A program made the translations under genes and the position numbers. The notes under the pieces are model-generated. The model was not told the DNA's origin. It searched no databases and saw only the letters and a list, made by a program, of their open reading frames with translations. Shown in pieces: positions 1 to 5,379 of a DNA stretch of 5,379 nucleotides. Numbering within the stretch: position 1 is the stretch's first letter; each line of letters starts with the position of its first letter. The DNA is from an uncultured Eubacteriales bacterium (GTDB lineage: Bacteria; Bacillota; Clostridia; Oscillospirales; CAG-272): NCBI GenBank assembly GCA_900555785.1, contig USMO01000116.1, positions 1 through 5,379 on the forward strand. Reading direction: 5' to 3'.

Positions 1-134
1 CAGTCGAACCCCGAAGGGGCGCCAGCAGGCGGGATCTCCGATGGTCAGAGGCAAGTCAGTCACCCAACTATCTAATTCGGACAAAAGCATAGGAACACAT
101 GCGCCATATCCCCATTCCGCACGCCCCCAACCGC
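1..134. other. Flank beyond the operon terminator; no gene supported
   Basis: All three plus-strand frames are open from the window edge. One (frame 1) reads 24 codons to a TAA at 73-75, ending VSHPTI, and could be the tail of a convergent gene. Nothing in the sequence confirms it. Two small adjacent hairpins, CCCC-GAA-GGGG (9-19) and CGCC-AGCA-GGCG (20-31), are present without a T tract. Positions 65-120 are more AT-rich and show no promoter or ribosome site I would defend. Confidence 0.4.
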
Positions 135-168
135 AAAAACGCCCTGCCGCATGTCTGCGGCAGGGCGT
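135..168 (-). terminator. Intrinsic (Rho-independent) terminator of the two-gene operon
   Basis: On the minus strand, CGCCCTGCCGCA (167-156) pairs perfectly with TGCGGCAGGGCG (151-140) around the loop GACA, and an A-T pair (168/139) can extend the stem by one. TTTTT follows directly at 139-135. The stem begins 8 bases after the TGA of the surface-protein gene. The plus-strand side has no T tract, so it should work in one direction only. The T run is short but the GC-rich stem is strong. Confidence 0.9.
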
Positions 169-175
169 ATCCATA

Positions 176-2995
176 TCAATCCCGGCGATTATCCGAATCC
201 GAATCATCGTCCGCAGAGAAGGTGCGGACGGTCGGTCCGTCATCGTCTGCGGGGGTCTCATCGTACCAGTCCTCTTCCTGAAGCTCGTCTGCCTGGGGGT
301 CATTCTCAAAGGTCGGGGCGTCATCGTCATGGAAGACCGACATCTGCGGCTGCCCGTAGGAGAAAGCATCCGTTGCCGGCGGGGTCTGCCCGTTTTGCGG
401 CTCCGGGGTCCGGTCCTCCTGTGCGGGCTGCGCCTTTGTCTTCTTCGGCTTTTTCAGGATTGCGACCGAGCGGAAAATCAGCACCATGATGATAATCTGG
501 AGCACCAGCGCCAGCACGCCGAGCAGCAGCGCGGCAAGCGCCGATTTTTCCGGCAGGAACTGCGCGGACAGCGCATAGACCGGCAGCGCCAGACCGTAGA
601 TGGCTTTTCCGCGCGCGTACTTCACCTGGTCGGCGTATTTCACGCGGCGGGTCACCAGAACGGTCAGCACGACCGCCTGGAGGAAGATCACCACGCCAAG
701 CGTTGCAAACATCCAGATCAGGTCGATGCGGACCGGAATTTCTGCCACCTTTGCGTCAAAATCGCGGCGGGCGTTATCCACGCCGGCGGTTGTTGCGGCG
801 CCGTTGATGGCAGCCGTTGCCTCGGTGCGCAGGCTTTCCAGGGTTGCTTTTCCGTCCTCGTTGTAAAGGTTCCCGGCAAGCAGCTCCTCGCAGCGGGCAT
901 CAATCCGGGCAATCTCCCGGTCTTTGTAGCGCGCCAGCGCCAGCTTTGCCAGGCATTCGTTAATCAGCTCCTGCAGCTCTTCCTGATAGTTTGCGCTCGG
1001 CTGCAGCGCCTCCATTTTGGTCACGTAAATGGTAATCAGGTCGGAAACGTTCTTGCCGTCCCCTTCCTGCATATTGCCGCGCAGCTTTTCGATCTCACCC
1101 TTCAGGTAATCTTCATTCAGTGTGTAGACCGTCATGGAAAACTCCTCGCCGTGCGGCGCGTTTTCGGTTGCCTTGACACGGATATAGAAGGTGTAGGTCG
1201 TGCCGGGGCGCAGATCGGTAAACAGACCGGAATCGCGCCAGACCAACTTATCGGTCGTGCGCAGGGAATACGCAAACTCGTAATCCACGGTATCCGCATC
1301 GCTGACCGTGAAGCTGACGGAATTTTCGGTCGTGCTGGGCTTTTCGACCATGCCGCCCTCGCCGTAGCCCGGCTTTGCAGGTCTTGCGGCAAGCACCAGG
1401 TCCAGCCACTCGCTGTCGGCTGTCGTTACACCGTCACCGCGGCAGAGAATGTGCACGGTGCTGCCGAAATAGTTCGACACCGAGAACGGTGCACCGTCAC
1501 CGGTAAAGGAATAGTCGGTATCGCCGAAGCGCAGCACATAGCTGCCGGACGGAATGCCGCCCGGGGCGGTAAGAATTTCATTCACATAATCCACGCGGAA
1601 GGCAGGGACCGTGCAGACCGGCAGAACCACGCCCGTCAGAGTTGTATTCTCTGCCGGAACCGTGAAGGGAAAGGTCCGCTCCCGGGTGTGTGCCAGCGCG
1701 TCCCCGTTCCAGGAGACCAGTTTGTAACCCTCCTTGACGGTCACGGTCACATTCAGGACCGTGCCGAACGGAAAACTCAGCGGGGTCCCGTCATAGACAA
1801 AGGATGCGCTCCCCTGCTTGACCATAATCACCGCATTTGCGGCAAGGTCGGCATCAAAATCGACCGAATAGGTCTTTGCGACCCAGTAAGCATACAGCGT
1901 TGTATCGCTCGGCAGGTTCCAGGTGCTGCCCGCGCCGGTCCCATCGATATACCGTGCGCCGCGACCGTCCCGCTCGGAGTAGAAGCCCGCAAAGGTGTAG
2001 CCCTCGCGCGTCGGCAGCTTTCCGGCGGCAATGTCGGCAATCTTCTGATTAAAGGTCACCTGCACCGTGCTGTCCGAATCCGCAAAGGTCCCGCCGCAGG
2101 CATCAAAGGTTACGGTGTAAACATTCGGCACATAGTAGCGGATGATCTCGTTCAGCTTCTTGGTTGCCGAAATCGACTTTTTCTCGTAATACTGCGCATT
2201 GCCGACCACAAACGTGTAGCCGGGGTACTGCCGGAAGGTGCCGTCCGGGTCCATCAGCGTTTCGTCCGAAGAAATTTCGTCCCGGTACTTCCAGTTCGTG
2301 TACTCAATCGGATCCGGGGAGATTCGTTTTTTCGTCAGCCAGTCCATATCCACGCGGTAGCCGCCGATTTCGCGCGGCTCAAAGTGGGCAACCAGCCGGA
2401 TTTCGCTTCCGGCAGGGACGGTGCTCGGCTTATACCAATACTTCCCGTCGCTTCCCATTTTGATGGCGTTATCGCCCTCATACCAGCCGACAAATGCATA
2501 AGCGGGCGTATCGCTCGGGATATACAGTTCAAACGCATCCGCGCCGTATGCATAGGTTGCCGGAAGCGGGCTTGCGGTTGTAATGCTGACATCGGATTGG
2601 TTTGCCACATAGACCACGTTGTAGACCTTCGCCTTAAAATGCGCGATAAAGGTCAGGTCTTCGGTCACGGCGTTTTCGGTTGCCGTTGCCTGTCCGGGCG
2701 GGAGGGTTCTTTCTCCGCTCGAATCCTTGCGGACCAGATAATCCAGCTCATAACCCGGTCCTGCCGTTGCGGTCACCGTAATAGGACTGCCGTCCTGGCA
2801 GTATTTCCCGTCCCGAATGTCGCCGGTCCCGGTCCAGGTGATCTTACAGGAACTGTCGCCCCCGCTCACCTCGGTGATGATTTCGTGATAGCCATCCGGG
2901 GCATCTGCCCGGACCGTCATTGCGGACAGTACCGCGACCGTCAGGAGGAGCAGCACAGCCGCAAAACCGATTCTTTTTTTCATCTGACTTTGCAT
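176..2995 (-). CDS. Membrane-anchored surface protein with InlB-like B repeats, FN3-like module and three C-terminal membrane helices (939 aa)
   Basis: Probable cell-surface adhesin or sensor-like protein; the ligand is unknown. Residues 1-30 are a signal peptide (MKKR at 5-8, a Leu/Ala/Val core, cleavage probably after VRA-30 or ADA-32). Residues 40-121 and 374-458 resemble divergent InlB B repeats (GYxLxxW/Y ... AHF ends); 122-206 is similar (FVGWYEG, LVAHFEP). Residues 211-289 may be MucBP-like. Residues 292-373 are a classic InlB B repeat/Flg_new module (YTVTFDACGG, REGYTFAGFYS, DTTLYAYW). Residues 540-626 are FN3-like (WRDSGLFTDLRPGTTYTFYIRVKAT). Residues 626-755 are a charged helical stalk. 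Membrane helices lie near 757-781, 798-814 and 819-841. The RRVKYADQVKYARGK loop and KKPKKTK after helix 3 put the C-terminus inside. The tail (855-939) is acidic. There is no LPxTG motif. Met1 is chosen because AAGGAGG sits 8 bases upstream; Met5 would be 20 bases away. It is the second gene of a coupled pair and is followed at once by a terminator. Confidence 0.95.
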   Translation of the reverse strand: MQSQMKKRIGFAAVLLLLTVAVLSAMTVRADAPDGYHEIITEVSGGDSSCKITWTGTGDIRDGKYCQDGSPITVTATAGPGYELDYLVRKDSSGERTLPPGQATATENAVTEDLTFIAHFKAKVYNVVYVANQSDVSITTASPLPATYAYGADAFELYIPSDTPAYAFVGWYEGDNAIKMGSDGKYWYKPSTVPAGSEIRLVAHFEPREIGGYRVDMDWLTKKRISPDPIEYTNWKYRDEISSDETLMDPDGTFRQYPGYTFVVGNAQYYEKKSISATKKLNEIIRYYVPNVYTVTFDACGGTFADSDSTVQVTFNQKIADIAAGKLPTREGYTFAGFYSERDGRGARYIDGTGAGSTWNLPSDTTLYAYWVAKTYSVDFDADLAANAVIMVKQGSASFVYDGTPLSFPFGTVLNVTVTVKEGYKLVSWNGDALAHTRERTFPFTVPAENTTLTGVVLPVCTVPAFRVDYVNEILTAPGGIPSGSYVLRFGDTDYSFTGDGAPFSVSNYFGSTVHILCRGDGVTTADSEWLDLVLAARPAKPGYGEGGMVEKPSTTENSVSFTVSDADTVDYEFAYSLRTTDKLVWRDSGLFTDLRPGTTYTFYIRVKATENAPHGEEFSMTVYTLNEDYLKGEIEKLRGNMQEGDGKNVSDLITIYVTKMEALQPSANYQEELQELINECLAKLALARYKDREIARIDARCEELLAGNLYNEDGKATLESLRTEATAAINGAATTAGVDNARRDFDAKVAEIPVRIDLIWMFATLGVVIFLQAVVLTVLVTRRVKYADQVKYARGKAIYGLALPVYALSAQFLPEKSALAALLLGVLALVLQIIIMVLIFRSVAILKKPKKTKAQPAQEDRTPEPQNGQTPPATDAFSYGQPQMSVFHDDDAPTFENDPQADELQEEDWYDETPADDDGPTVRTFSADDDSDSDNRRD
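473..727 (-). other. Three predicted membrane helices (residues 757-841) of the surface protein
   Basis: The helices lie near residues 757-781, 798-814 and 819-841. Positive residues cluster between helices 1 and 2 (RRVKYADQVKYARGK) and after helix 3 (KKPKKTK). Helices 2 and 3 are joined by a short PEKSA turn. With the signal peptide removed, this gives an outside N-terminus and an inside C-terminus. The polytopic anchor differs from the single helix or sortase motif usual for InlB-repeat adhesins. Confidence 0.85.
1118..1378 (-). other. Fibronectin type III-like module (residues ~540-626) of the surface protein
   Basis: A conserved Trp (W586), DSGLFTDLRPGTTYTFYIRV (588-607) and a final TVYT strand match the late strands of FN3-like modules common in clostridial surface proteins. 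The preceding stretch (468-539, opening with VDYVNEIL) resembles the small beta module that often sits just before such FN3 units. It ends where the helical stalk begins. Confidence 0.7.
1877..2122 (-). other. Classic InlB B-repeat / Flg_new-type module (residues 292-373) of the surface protein
   Basis: It shows the full set of family landmarks: the VYTVTFDACGGTF opening strand, the TREGYTFAGFYS core, and the DTTLYAYW close, about 80 residues in all. In Listeria InlB and many Firmicutes surface proteins this is a small beta-grasp-like extracellular module. The flanking modules are recognisably related but divergent, so this copy is the best anchor for classifying the ectodomain. Confidence 0.88.
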
Positions 2996-2998
2996 TGC

Positions 2999-5374
2999 TT
3001 ACCCCTCCTTTACCTTCACGCTGTCGCCGCCCGCGCCCGCAATTGCCGTCAGCGCCTCCAGCGAGAAATTCTGTGCTTCAACCGTCAGCGGAATGTGCAG
3101 CTCGCCCGATGCGTGAACCTTCAGCGTGCGCGCGCTGTCCATCACAATTCCGCGCTCCTTGAGCGTTTCCAGATTGACCACCTCGTTCGGGTCGTAGAAT
3201 GCCTCCACCCGGCAAAGGTCCACCAAAGCCACGCTCGGGTCGACCTGCACCGCGCTCATGCGGTCATCGGTGTCGTCATACATCCCGTCATCCACATACT
3301 GCCCGTTGTCATCGTACTGCCCGTCATACTGCTCATCGTACTGCCCGTCGTCCGCGTACTGCGAGTTTTCGTCATACTGCTCCTCATACTGTCCGTCGTC
3401 TGCGTACTGCGCGTTCTCGTCGTACTGTTCCTCATACTGTCCGTCATCGGCGTACTGCGCGTTTTCGTCGTACTGTTCCTCATACTGTCCGTCTTCGACG
3501 TACTGCCCGTTTTCGCCGTACTGTTCGTCATACTGTCCGTCATCGGCGTACTGCCCGTTTTCGTCATACTGTTCGTCATCGGCGTACTGCTCTTCATCGG
3601 CGTACTGCTCATCGTACTGCCCGGCTTCCGGCTCCGGTTCCTCCTCATAAAGGGAATCGTAAGTCTCCGGCTCTGCCGTTTCCTCTGTCATCTCCGGCTC
3701 GTCGGCTTCGTCCTCCGGGAGCACCTCTGCGGTCTCTTCGGCTTCTGCCGTCTCGGGCTCGTCCGCTGCGGGGAGTTCCGGTTCCGGCTCCTCCTCGGGC
3801 AGCTCTGACAGAAAATCGTTCTCGATGCCGGTCGGGACACCCCAATCCAGGTCATCCTCCCGCGCGGTGTTGTCAAATTCCGCCATCAAACCGCCGCCGG
3901 CAGATTCGGTGTCCTCGGTTTCAGCCTCGGGTTCATCCGGTTCCGGCTCGTCCACATCTGCCGGGTCCTGAGCCGACCATGCTGCCTCGGTCTCGGGTTC
4001 CTCTGCAAACTCTGCAGGCTCCTGCGGCTCGGTCGTTTCTGCGGCCTCTTCCGGTTCTTCCGGCTCTGCAGATTCCGCGGGTTCCTGCGCTGCGGTTCCC
4101 ATCATCAGGTCATCCGCAACAAATTCCGCATAGGTAACCGGCGGGGTCGCGGTCGGCACGTCATCGCCGAACACCTGCTCGGTGTAGCGAATCTGCGTGG
4201 TCCGCACGGTCTCCTTCGTCACGGTCTGCGTCACCTGCGGCTGCTGCACGGGCTCGGGTGCGGGAGCAGGTTCGGGCTCGGGTGTAGGCTCGGGGACTTC
4301 TGCAGGTTCCGGCACCTCGGGGGCTTCGGGCGCCTCCGGTTCTGCCGGCTCTTCCGGCTCTGCAGGCTCGGTTCTCGGTGCGTCATTGTCCAGTTCCCAG
4401 AACACGTTCGCGCTCGGCGGGACCACGCTCTCGTCCACATCTGGCGTCTGCGAAATATGGTCCTCGGCAAGTTCGAACGACGTTGCGGGCTTCTCCTCGC
4501 GGATATATTCCCGGATTACGCCGCGCCGCACCAGGTCCTCGGTCTCTTCAAAGGGATAGGCTTCTTCGTAATCGATCTTTTCGATGTCAATCGGCGACAG
4601 CCCCTGCTCTTCGCAGACGCGCTGCACCAGTTCCAGCGCCCAGCCGAACTTGCGGTCGGACCGCACCTTGTACTTAAACGGCGTGTCCGCATAGCGCTTC
4701 TGGTGGCTGACGTCTCTGCCGTGGTAAATCGTATCCTCCAGGCTTGCCGGGTCCAGCGCCAGATACAGTTCCAGATTGTTGCTGCGGATGTTGATTTTCG
4801 CAATCGGTGTTTTGCCGTTCGTAAAGCTGTCGGCGTTCCAGCTGACCCGCGACTTCGTGCCCTTGTAGGACAGGAGCGCGTTTTTCAGCTCGCTGTAGAA
4901 ATGTTTGATATGCGGGCGGGACTGAATCAGGCGCCCTTCAAAGCTCTTGCGATAATGCGCAACGATATAGCAGCCGGTCTCCTCGTTGTAGCCGATGATC
5001 CGCTCGTTTCCGCTGAAACGGTCGGAATCGTCTGCATCGTCGACAAAATCCTCGTCATCCTCGCGGTCGTTCCGCGCGGCTTCTTCAGGGCTTTCGTCCT
5101 CGTCATCCTCTGCCGGAGTGGGCACGATTGCGCTCACCGGCACGCTGCCGTCCGGCTGTTCTCCGGTTTCTGCCGGTTCAGCAGGCGTTGCAGCCGCGCG
5201 CTCGGCGTTCTTCTCTGCCGCAGCCTCTGCCTGCTTCTGACCGATCAGCGCCTCAACCAGCGTTTTCAGCAGCTTCTCGGATTCGGTCGGTCCGCTCTGC
5301 GCAGGAGCGGGGGCAGGCTGCACCGGCGTGGTGGTCTGCGTCTCGCGTACCGTCTCGGTCACGGTCTTTTCCAT
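2999..5374 (-). CDS. Acidic multidomain cytoplasmic protein with Gln-Tyr repeat array and C-terminal uL15-like domain (791 aa)
   Basis: No function is known to me. There is no signal peptide or membrane helix, so it should be cytoplasmic. Order of parts: residues 1-30 Thr/Pro-rich; 31-65 Ala/Glu/Lys helix, possibly coiled coil; 86-118 acidic; 121-292 a compact mixed alpha/beta domain with normal hydrophobic content; 334-380 Pro-Glu-Ala linker; 430-585 acidic low complexity; 586-697 Gln-Tyr repeats; about 715-789 a fold like the C-terminal half of ribosomal protein uL15. Residues 397-704 hold a single basic residue, R505. It cannot be the real uL15: that is about 145 residues with a basic Gly/Arg-rich N-terminus, absent here. 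The next gene starts 3 bases after this TAA and uses this gene's last codons as its ribosome site. Only five bases precede the chosen ATG; they show no ribosome site and no stop, so the true start may lie upstream. The reading frame is sure; the role is not. Confidence 0.93.
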   Translation of the reverse strand: MEKTVTETVRETQTTTPVQPAPAPAQSGPTESEKLLKTLVEALIGQKQAEAAAEKNAERAAATPAEPAETGEQPDGSVPVSAIVPTPAEDDEDESPEEAARNDREDDEDFVDDADDSDRFSGNERIIGYNEETGCYIVAHYRKSFEGRLIQSRPHIKHFYSELKNALLSYKGTKSRVSWNADSFTNGKTPIAKINIRSNNLELYLALDPASLEDTIYHGRDVSHQKRYADTPFKYKVRSDRKFGWALELVQRVCEEQGLSPIDIEKIDYEEAYPFEETEDLVRRGVIREYIREEKPATSFELAEDHISQTPDVDESVVPPSANVFWELDNDAPRTEPAEPEEPAEPEAPEAPEVPEPAEVPEPTPEPEPAPAPEPVQQPQVTQTVTKETVRTTQIRYTEQVFGDDVPTATPPVTYAEFVADDLMMGTAAQEPAESAEPEEPEEAAETTEPQEPAEFAEEPETEAAWSAQDPADVDEPEPDEPEAETEDTESAGGGLMAEFDNTAREDDLDWGVPTGIENDFLSELPEEEPEPELPAADEPETAEAEETAEVLPEDEADEPEMTEETAEPETYDSLYEEEPEPEAGQYDEQYADEEQYADDEQYDENGQYADDGQYDEQYGENGQYVEDGQYEEQYDENAQYADDGQYEEQYDENAQYADDGQYEEQYDENSQYADDGQYDEQYDGQYDDNGQYVDDGMYDDTDDRMSAVQVDPSVALVDLCRVEAFYDPNEVVNLETLKERGIVMDSARTLKVHASGELHIPLTVEAQNFSLEALTAIAGAGGDSVKVKEG
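3004..3010 (-). promoter_or_regulatory. Shine-Dalgarno site of the surface-protein gene, embedded in the preceding gene's stop region
   Basis: The minus strand reads AAGGAGG, then 8 bases (GGTAAGCA), then ATG. The motif is made by the codons for Lys-789 and Glu-790 plus the first base of the Gly-791 codon. The TAA of the first gene lies between the site and the next ATG. This decides Met1 over Met5 as the start and implies that ribosomes finishing gene 1 feed gene 2 (translational coupling). Confidence 0.9.
3008..3232 (-). other. uL15/eL18-like C-terminal domain (residues ~715-789) of the acidic protein
   Basis: The segment lines up by eye with the globular half of bacterial ribosomal protein uL15 (Ribosomal_L27A family). 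VVNLETLKERGI (732-743) matches the VVDLNTLKAANI-type segment. LKVHASGEL (751-759) matches the KVL..GE(L/V) strand. PLTVEAQNFS (762-771) matches (P/K)LTVKAHKFS. AIAGAGG (777-783) matches AIEAAGG. It lacks the basic Gly/Arg extension that uL15 pushes into 23S rRNA. It carries about 12 acidic against 7 basic residues, unlike an rRNA-binding surface. I read it as a ribosomal fold reused for another interaction. The assignment is from memory of the family and was not searched. Confidence 0.75.
3284..3619 (-). repeat. In-frame tandem repeat encoding a 16-residue Gln-Tyr/acidic unit (48-bp period)
   Basis: It encodes residues 586-697 of the acidic protein. The consensus unit is QYEEQYDENAQYADDG. The regular copies are 614-629, 630-645, 646-661 and 662-677, flanked by degenerate units at 586-601, 602-613 (12 residues) and 678-697 (20 residues). 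The array holds 21 Gln-Tyr dipeptides, each coded CAG-TAC or CAG-TAT, and no Lys, Arg or His. Copies at 3392-3439 and 3440-3487 differ at 3 of 48 bases, all silent; the copy at 3344-3391 differs from its neighbour at 6, with one Ser/Ala change. The array should be disordered, with regularly spaced aromatic residues on a polyanion. Confidence 0.95.
4235..4375 (-). repeat. Pro-Glu-Ala low-complexity linker (residues 334-380)
   Basis: Irregular (A/V)PE, PEP and EPA triplets separate the uncharacterised domain from the acidic second half. The composition predicts an extended, disordered spacer. It ends in QQPQ, directly before the short VTQTVTKETVRTTQ segment. The periodic GC-rich DNA is simply the coding of these triplets. 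Confidence 0.8.
4499..5014 (-). other. Compact uncharacterised domain (residues ~121-292) of the acidic protein
   Basis: This is the only large well-folded-looking stretch in the first half of the protein, and it is Lys/Arg/aromatic-rich against an acidic background. Landmarks are YRKSFEGRLIQ (141-151), FYSELKNALLSYKGTKSRVSW (159-179), IAKINIRSNNLELYLALDP (191-209), RDVSHQKRYADTPFKYKVRS (220-239), and a closing FEETEDLVRRGVIREY (275-290). It looks like a domain I have seen in uncharacterised Clostridia proteins that open with an RSFxxRLIQ-type motif. The order helix, strand, LxLYLALD, RDVS, paired helix is also faintly like DUF5655. No catalytic residues are apparent, so a binding role is more likely than an enzyme. 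Confidence 0.6.
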
Positions 5375-5379
5375 GTGGA

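Noticed and set aside
1..20. tRNA T-arm-like GGGTTCGACT on the minus strand at the window edge
   Set aside because: After a seven-base loop the next base is G, which cannot pair with the G closing the stem. No anticodon arm or acceptor pairing is visible upstream, so a tRNA is not supported.
2981..2983. Met5 as the start of the surface protein
   Set aside because: It would still leave a good signal peptide, but the only ribosome site, AAGGAGG, is 8 bases from Met1 and 20 from Met5.
3284..3619. Possible CRISPR array
   Set aside because: The repeats are directly contiguous with no unique spacers, stay in frame with a protein, and diverge mainly at silent positions.
3256..3650. Repetitive Tyr-Cys-Ser frame on the plus strand and Met/Thr/Ser-rich frame on the minus strand
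   Set aside because: Both are frame-shifted readings of the 48-bp Gln-Tyr repeat, which keeps any frame free of stops. The domain-bearing 791-residue frame is clearly the real one.
41..3808. 1255-codon open frame on the plus strand
   Set aside because: It is the exact codon-aligned antisense of both minus-strand genes. It spans their junction and the terminator, has low-complexity hydrophobic runs where the Gln-Tyr repeat lies, and has no ribosome site. Codon bias explains its openness.
4197..4559. Gly-Ser-Ala-rich frame on the plus strand
   Set aside because: It is the antisense shadow of the Pro-Glu-Ala linker; it has no start signal and no recognisable domain.
2999..5374. Calling the first gene ribosomal protein L15
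   Set aside because: Only the last ~75 residues resemble uL15. The protein is more than five times too long, acidic, and lacks the basic N-terminal extension needed in the ribosome.

Overview
The window holds two large genes, both on the minus strand and almost end to end. It closes with an intrinsic terminator at the low-coordinate end. The DNA is GC-rich, and Leu TTA/CTA and Ser TCA codons are almost absent. Combined with the protein types (InlB-like B repeats, a clostridial-type FN3-like module, AAGGAGG ribosome sites), this suggests a high-GC gut Clostridia, such as an Oscillospiraceae/Ruminococcaceae relative. That placement is an inference; the window carries no rRNA or other phylogenetic marker.

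Layout in the direction of transcription, from high to low coordinates. (1) 5374-2999 encodes a 791-residue cytoplasmic, very acidic multidomain protein. It has a short helical N-terminus, a compact uncharacterised domain (about residues 121-292), Pro/Glu/Ala-rich linkers, a regular Gln-Tyr repeat array (586-697), and a C-terminal domain (about 715-789) that reads like the globular half of ribosomal protein uL15. (2) Three bases later, 2995-176 encodes a 939-residue surface protein. It has a signal peptide, several InlB/Flg_new-like beta modules, an FN3-like module, a helical stalk, three predicted membrane helices and an acidic cytoplasmic tail. (3) A 12-bp hairpin with a 4-base loop and a T5 tract (135-167) ends the transcript 8 bases after the second stop codon. 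(4) Positions 1-134 contain no gene I can support.

The ribosome site of gene 2 is made from the last codons of gene 1 (Lys-Glu-Gly-stop), so the two are very probably co-transcribed and translationally coupled. The promoter lies beyond the right edge of the window. The most attractive reading is a two-protein module: an envelope-anchored protein with an extracellular beta-rich ectodomain, and a soluble, disordered, polyanionic partner carrying a tyrosine repeat and a repurposed ribosomal fold. No function is established for either protein. The pairing, the uL15-like domain outside a ribosomal context, and the 4-6-6 spaced Gln-Tyr array are the points most worth pursuing.
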